DNA from: an uncultured Eubacterium sp.
Lineage (GTDB): Bacteria > Bacillota_A > Clostridia > Lachnospirales > Lachnospiraceae
DNA length: 8,478 nucleotides
Reading direction: 5' to 3'
Assembly: GCA_947653505.1 (NCBI GenBank)
Contig: CANTHI010000141.1
Span: forward strand, 1 to 8,478
Positions 4,906-8,478 of this stretch are shown piece by piece; position 1 is the first letter of the stretch; each line of letters begins with the position of its first letter. Both the position numbers and the translations under genes were made by a program. The notes beneath the pieces are model-generated. The model was given only the letters and a program-made list of their open reading frames with translations, had not been told where the DNA came from and did not search any database.

Positions 4906-6252
4906 GTCTTTCAGCTTCGCCCTGATCTCATCTGCGTCCCGGTCCGACATCTTCCAGAGCAGACATGACGCGGCCGCCAGGAAAAACAAAATCGCCGGGA
5001 TCAGATTTACAACCGTGTTAATCCCATCCATCGCCTGTGGTGTCTGCTCTGCGTTTGCCACATATCCGAACGCGGAAAGAAGGAGTACGCCGACCGAGCC
5101 GCCGAGCGCGTTTCCTATTTTCGTCGCCAGACCATACGTCGCATATGCCGTACCGTCTGTGCGGACGCCTTTTTCATATTCCATATAGTCTACAGAATCC
5201 GCAACCATCGAAAGGGACAGTGGAAATCCTACATTAAATAAGCCAAAAATACAGTCGCCGGCCAGAACCATCGGAATATTGTCAAACGGAGCCATATAGA
5301 TTACCAAAAGACCGATCCCCTGCACGATTGCGGATACCATCAGACAGTTGCGTTTCCCAAATTTCTTTGCCAGAGCCGGTACAAAAAATGATCCCACTAT
5401 GCCGCCAAGCGATGGAATTGTCATAATCAGCGCGATCATTTCAAAAGATCCGAGACAGTAAATAACATAAAAGGCTGTAACGGCAATCCTGCCCATAAAC
5501 GCCGTCATAATCAGTGTCATAATCAGCGTAACAATCATCAGATACTTATTTTTTACCAGATTTCCAATCGTGTCCTTAAACGAAAATTTCTCCGGTTCGC
5601 CACCCGGCTTTACAACCTCCTGTGCCGTTACAAATACGATCAGAAACAACGGTACCGCGATGATTCCATAGACAACTGCCGTCATCATATACCCATGACC
5701 GCTTGCGACTTTTGCCCCTTCTCCCGAAAACTTCAGTGCCATCGTTGCGGATACCGCGTTTACGATTACCATTCCGAGATTCATACCCACGCTTCTGGAC
5801 GCATTGATCGTATTACGCTGTCCGGCATCCTCGCTCATAACAGCCGCCATCGCGCCATACGGGATATTTACCAGCGTATACAGCATCCCTGCTATCAGAT
5901 AAGTAAATGCCGCCCATAGAACACCTGCCGCAGAGCTGCCTCCAAACGGGTTTGTAAAGGTCAGTACTCCAAAAATTGCAAGAAACGGACATCCAAACGC
6001 GATCCACGGACGGAACCGTCCAAATTTCGTCCGGGTCCTTTCTGCCAGTGCCCCCATCATCGGATCGTTGACCGCGTCCCAGACACGTGCGATCAGCATA
6101 ATCGCAGAGATTGCCGCAGGCGCCAGTCCTACAATATCCGTATAATAAATCGTCAGATACGAGCCTACAAACGTCCAGACAAACTGTGAAGCCAGATCCC
6201 CAAAACCATAACAGATCACCGCGGCCTTCGATGCTTTTTTTAGTTCTCCCAT
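4888..6252 (-). CDS. GPH family (MelB-type) sugar:cation symporter
   Basis: A 454-aa inner-membrane transporter of the glycoside-pentoside-hexuronide:cation symporter family (MFS clan), normal length. The signature R-V-W-D-A-V-N-D-P-M-M-G lies at residues 56-67; Asp59 and Asp63 match the cation-binding aspartates of MelB helix II. The cytoplasmic loop T-K-F-G-R-F-R-P-W-I follows at 75-84. About twelve hydrophobic segments are visible, for example near 10-36, 45-66 and 83-100. The short polar tail ends K-L-K-D-R-R-E-Q-K. Start: the ATG at 6250-6252 (MGELKK) has AAAGGAGG 8 nt upstream. An in-frame ATG at 6286-6288 would add 12 charged residues and has only AAAGGAAATC before it, inside the tandem repeats, so I prefer the shorter form. 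First gene of the catabolic operon, behind the terminator of the AraC/GH39 gene. Substrate likely a xyloside, other glycoside or uronide, by family only. Confidence 0.92.
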   Translation of the reverse strand: MGELKKASKAAVICYGFGDLASQFVWTFVGSYLTIYYTDIVGLAPAAISAIMLIARVWDAVNDPMMGALAERTRTKFGRFRPWIAFGCPFLAIFGVLTFTNPFGGSSAAGVLWAAFTYLIAGMLYTLVNIPYGAMAAVMSEDAGQRNTINASRSVGMNLGMVIVNAVSATMALKFSGEGAKVASGHGYMMTAVVYGIIAVPLFLIVFVTAQEVVKPGGEPEKFSFKDTIGNLVKNKYLMIVTLIMTLIMTAFMGRIAVTAFYVIYCLGSFEMIALIMTIPSLGGIVGSFFVPALAKKFGKRNCLMVSAIVQGIGLLVIYMAPFDNIPMVLAGDCIFGLFNVGFPLSLSMVADSVDYMEYEKGVRTDGTAYATYGLATKIGNALGGSVGVLLLSAFGYVANAEQTPQAMDGINTVVNLIPAILFFLAAASCLLWKMSDRDADEIRAKLKDRREQK

Positions 6253-6270
6253 TCGTTGTTCCTCCTTTGT

Positions 6271-6322
6271 TTCATGATTCCGTTTCATGATTTCCTTTCA
6301 TGATTCCGTCTCATGATTTTTT
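6271..6322. repeat. Four tandem copies of a 13-nt unit upstream of the transporter
   Basis: The units start at 6271, 6284, 6297 and 6310 and read TTCATGATTCCGT, TTCATGATTTCCT, TTCATGATTCCGT and CTCATGATTTTTT. Each holds the palindrome TCATGA, spaced 13 nt apart (a little over one helical turn). On the transcribed strand each copy supplies an ATG, three of them preceded by a purine-rich GGAA or GGAAA stretch, just before the true ribosome binding site of the symporter. The array may bind a regulator, sit in the 5' UTR, or be simple slippage. Confidence 0.8.
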
Positions 6323-6331
6323 CTTGTCCTA

Positions 6332-6409
6332 ATCATACTTCCATACCCTGGAAAAATCTTTCTGTCAGTTTCGAATCTGTTTCTTTTTATTGCATAAGCG
6401 GATTTCGCA
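6332..6409 (-). promoter_or_regulatory. Candidate promoter/operator region of the transporter operon
   Basis: TATGAT (6332-6337) is the best -10 box between the upstream terminator and the symporter, but it lacks a good -35 at 16-18 nt, as is common for activator-dependent promoters. CTGACA (6363-6368) is a good -35 that pairs at 17 nt only with a poor TATGGA. Two symmetric elements lie upstream: CAGTTTCGAATCTG (6366-6379), a near-palindrome, and the looser TGCATAAGCGGATTTCGCA (6391-6409). Either could be the AraC-type regulator's target or a catabolite-control site; no strict consensus is met. Confidence 0.3.
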
Positions 6410-6411
6410 AA

Positions 6412-6446
6412 AAAAGAACTGCAACAAACACACGGTTTTGTTGCAG
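6412..6446 (-). terminator. Rho-independent terminator of the AraC/GH39 gene
   Basis: CTGCAACAAA (6419-6428) pairs perfectly with TTTGTTGCAG (6437-6446), a 10-bp stem with an 8-nt loop, followed on the minus strand by TTCTTTTTTTG. It starts 15 nt after the regulator's stop codon, so the regulator is transcribed separately from the transporter operon. Confidence 0.85.
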
Positions 6447-6461
6447 CCTGCGATAAATTCC

Positions 6462-8478
6462 TTATCTTTTATCCTTATAGATATGAAACAAAGAAAATTC
6501 ATGCTTTCCCAGCTTAAGATGCAGATGCAGTCTGGATTGTTCCGCCCGTATCTTTTCCATCCCCAGATGCGGAATGCATATTTCCTGTAAATATTTTACG
6601 TCTGTGCGTTCCAGATGCGTTTCGTACTGGAATTTTCCCCATTCATCCAGAATACTCCCCTTTTCCTGACTGATGCTCCGTTTCTTAACCACATACACAG
6701 CATCCTCTTCCATGTCATGAAATACCAGATTCAGGGTAAGCGTTTCATTTTCATGAAATACTGTGCCAAGATCCTGCGGAAGTATCGTACTTTCCGCTTT
6801 CAGGAAATACTGGATGCTGTACCAGTTAAAGTTAAAACACAAAATCCTGTAGTTTCCGGACTGGCTTTTTGTTATAATAAAATGATCTCCCGTCATAACA
6901 AGCTGGTTTCCCAGACGGTTTAAAAACTCCAGCGCATAAAACGCCGGCTTTGGAATGCCGTCTTTAGTCAGAAGTCCGCTTCCGCCATTTACAATACTAA
7001 AAGAATCATAATAATTACTGACCCAGTCCGATCCCATCCAGATACATAACAGATCGACCGCGTTGCGTATTTCCGACACTTTTTTACATAGATACGTTCC
7101 CCGGAAACAGCTGTCATTTAAAAAATTCCGGTTCGAAACCGTATTGTTCCACTCCGTCGCATAAAGGCTGCAGCTCTCCAGTCCTGTACGCTGCAGGTGC
7201 TGGCGCATCAGCCGGATCTGCCGTGTTTCAAAATCCCGCTCCGGAGACCGTGTATAGGGCCGTTCTTCTTCGTTCTCCCTCTTACTATAGGGAAACAGAA
7301 TAAACGATACAAAATCCGGCACACAGTCATTTACTTTGCCCAGCTCCAGAAACTCCCGGAACAGCCCTGCATCCGTATCCGCCAGCCCGCCAAACCCGCC
7401 GACTCTGGCCTGCGGCACCAGCCGTTTTACCGTCCGGTATACGAACTGATATACATGAAATATATGATAATCCGGATCTTCATAATATTTGCCTTCTTTT
7501 TCATGTGTCGGATCTCTGGAGACTTCAAAAATCCATCTGCTGACTTCTTTTTTCCCATAACGGCGCACCACATGACAGGCAAAATCTTCAAACAATGCCT
7601 CCCACGCTTTTCTTGATAAAAAATCAATCCCCTCTTCCCGATAATAGACAACATCCCCTGCCGACCGGATCGCTGTACTCGGCCTTTTGCTAAAATCCAG
7701 ATATGGTATCAGCTGGTGCGATACAAGAAAATCCAGCACACTGTCCAGCACATCATAGTTGTAGTTACCGACAGAGCTTCCATCACAGATCATCAGCCGC
7801 CTGTCGAAAATCGTCCAGACTCTCGCATAAGTAAATCCCAGCTCTTTTGCCAGATACAGCAGATGATACTGCACATTGGCAAGCGTCAGGCTATAGACCG
7901 AACCGATATTAATCACTTTATTCCAGTTTTTTTCCAATACCTGCGTGCTGCCAGCCGTCACGTCCACAACCTTCTGGGAATCTGTCGTTATTTCCTGTGG
8001 GATTTCCGCCTGCTCCTTTAGCTCTTCCCGCAGCTGTTCGCATACTGTCTCCTGATACTGCTGTTCTTTTTTCACTGTTTCCTGCATGGTATTTCTGTAC
8101 TCCGTCGGCGGCATCCCAAAATTTTCACGAAACGTCTTATCAAATACAGAAGTAGTGGAAAATCCACAGTTCATGGCGATTTTTGTAATATTTCTTTCGG
8201 AATACAAAAGCTCCCTGACCGCATAATTCAGCCGGATCTGATTCACGTATTCCGCAAAATAAACACCTGTCTGTTTTTTAAAAAACCGGGACAACGTGGA
8301 TTTTGAAAGATACATCTGATCTGCGAGCGCCGAAAGGCTTACGACTTCCTGAAAATTCTGATAGACATAGCGGATAATTTCCTGAAGCTTCCCGTCATCC
8401 TGATATTCCTTACTGTGCAGCTGGCCAGCCGGCCGTTCCATCATAAAATTCTCAATCAGCTGGTCTAAAAGCCGGTAA
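6462..8478 (-). CDS. AraC-family regulator fused to a GH39-like sugar-sensing domain (5' end outside window)
   Basis: Residues are numbered from the ATG at 8442-8444. An AraC-type double helix-turn-helix spans about 20-118, with S-L-S-A-L-A-D-Q-M-Y-L-S-K-S-T-L-S-R-F-F and then I-T-K-I-A-M-N-C-G-F, closing with the family's F-G-M-P-P-T-E-Y-R. A Gln/Glu-rich linker (121-150) leads to a long domain (170-660) resembling glycoside hydrolase family 39 beta-xylosidases. Its nucleophile-type motif T-E-W-N (Glu431) is present. The acid/base motif F-E-x-W-N-E-P reads F-E-V-S-R-D-P (307-312), with Asp311 in place of Glu, suggesting weakened catalysis and a sensor role. The frame stays open to the window edge (YRLLDQLIENF before the ATG) and that ATG has no ribosome binding site, so the true start, probably after an N-terminal cupin domain, lies beyond 8478. 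The protein probably activates the downstream symporter operon in response to a glycoside or xyloside; that target is inferred from adjacency. Confidence 0.87.
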   Translation of the reverse strand, partial: YRLLDQLIENFMMERPAGQLHSKEYQDDGKLQEIIRYVYQNFQEVVSLSALADQMYLSKSTLSRFFKKQTGVYFAEYVNQIRLNYAVRELLYSERNITKIAMNCGFSTTSVFDKTFRENFGMPPTEYRNTMQETVKKEQQYQETVCEQLREELKEQAEIPQEITTDSQKVVDVTAGSTQVLEKNWNKVINIGSVYSLTLANVQYHLLYLAKELGFTYARVWTIFDRRLMICDGSSVGNYNYDVLDSVLDFLVSHQLIPYLDFSKRPSTAIRSAGDVVYYREEGIDFLSRKAWEALFEDFACHVVRRYGKKEVSRWIFEVSRDPTHEKEGKYYEDPDYHIFHVYQFVYRTVKRLVPQARVGGFGGLADTDAGLFREFLELGKVNDCVPDFVSFILFPYSKRENEEERPYTRSPERDFETRQIRLMRQHLQRTGLESCSLYATEWNNTVSNRNFLNDSCFRGTYLCKKVSEIRNAVDLLCIWMGSDWVSNYYDSFSIVNGGSGLLTKDGIPKPAFYALEFLNRLGNQLVMTGDHFIITKSQSGNYRILCFNFNWYSIQYFLKAESTILPQDLGTVFHENETLTLNLVFHDMEEDAVYVVKKRSISQEKGSILDEWGKFQYETHLERTDVKYLQEICIPHLGMEKIRAEQSRLHLHLKLGKHEFSLFHIYKDKR

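Noticed and set aside
4688..5188. Plus-strand ORF of 166 codons rich in Leu, Ser and Phe
   Set aside because: It is the complement of the purine-rich repeat tract and the transporter's 3' end; composition explains the open frame and there is no ribosome binding site or family signal.
2238..6397. TTGCATAA occurring at 2238, 2596 and 6390 as a shared operator
   Set aside because: One copy is the loop of a terminator and the others have unlike flanks; an 8-mer of this composition recurring is expected by chance.
7197..7616. Plus-strand 139-codon ORF and other long frames opposite the AraC/GH39 and oxidoreductase genes
   Set aside because: They lie entirely antisense to well-supported genes, lack binding sites and have no recognisable motifs.

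Overview
The window looks like a chromosomal segment of a low-to-mid GC Firmicute, most likely a gut-type Clostridia/Lachnospiraceae relative. The basis is the strong AGGAGG-type ribosome binding sites, hairpin-plus-U-tract terminators, and a sugar locus built from an AraC/GH39 regulator and a GPH symporter. The assignment is inferred from style; there is no rRNA or other marker. Every gene called reads on the minus strand, so transcription runs from high to low coordinates.

Right part (8478 to about 2576): a carbohydrate-use locus of roughly 50% GC. First comes an AraC-type regulator fused to a GH39-like sugar-binding domain; its 5' end is cut by the window edge and it has its own terminator. 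Then follows an operon of a GPH (MelB-type) sugar:cation symporter, an AP-endonuclease-2/xylose-isomerase-like TIM-barrel protein and a Gfo/Idh/MocA oxidoreductase, closed by a long hairpin terminator. The simplest reading is that the AraC/GH39 protein senses a glycoside or its sugar, the symporter imports it, and the oxidoreductase/TIM-barrel pair oxidises and isomerises or cleaves it inside the cell. The substrate cannot be named from sequence. Two sets of short tandem repeats lie in this operon: a 13-nt unit repeated four times before the transporter, and a purine-rich tract after it.

Middle part (about 2575 to 640): an AT-rich island (about 28-35% GC in lines counted by eye, against about 50% on both sides). 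It carries a compact three-gene toxin-antitoxin-chaperone (TAC) module. The genes are a 252-aa ADP-ribosyltransferase toxin with an R-S-ExE active-site pattern, a 74-aa unrecognised antitoxin candidate, and a 142-aa SecB-like chaperone. The order toxin-antitoxin-chaperone and the families match the anti-phage CmdTAC type, in which the toxin ADP-ribosylates mRNA. This is the most interesting system in the window. Its upstream region holds several candidate promoters, an inverted repeat suited to autoregulation, and a possible short leader ORF with a near-perfect ribosome binding site.

Left part (about 640 to 1): a Uma2-family (DUF820) PD-(D/E)XK nuclease-like gene, with a 38-codon unexplained ORF before it and a perfect 19-bp inverted repeat at the window edge that probably acts as a terminator.
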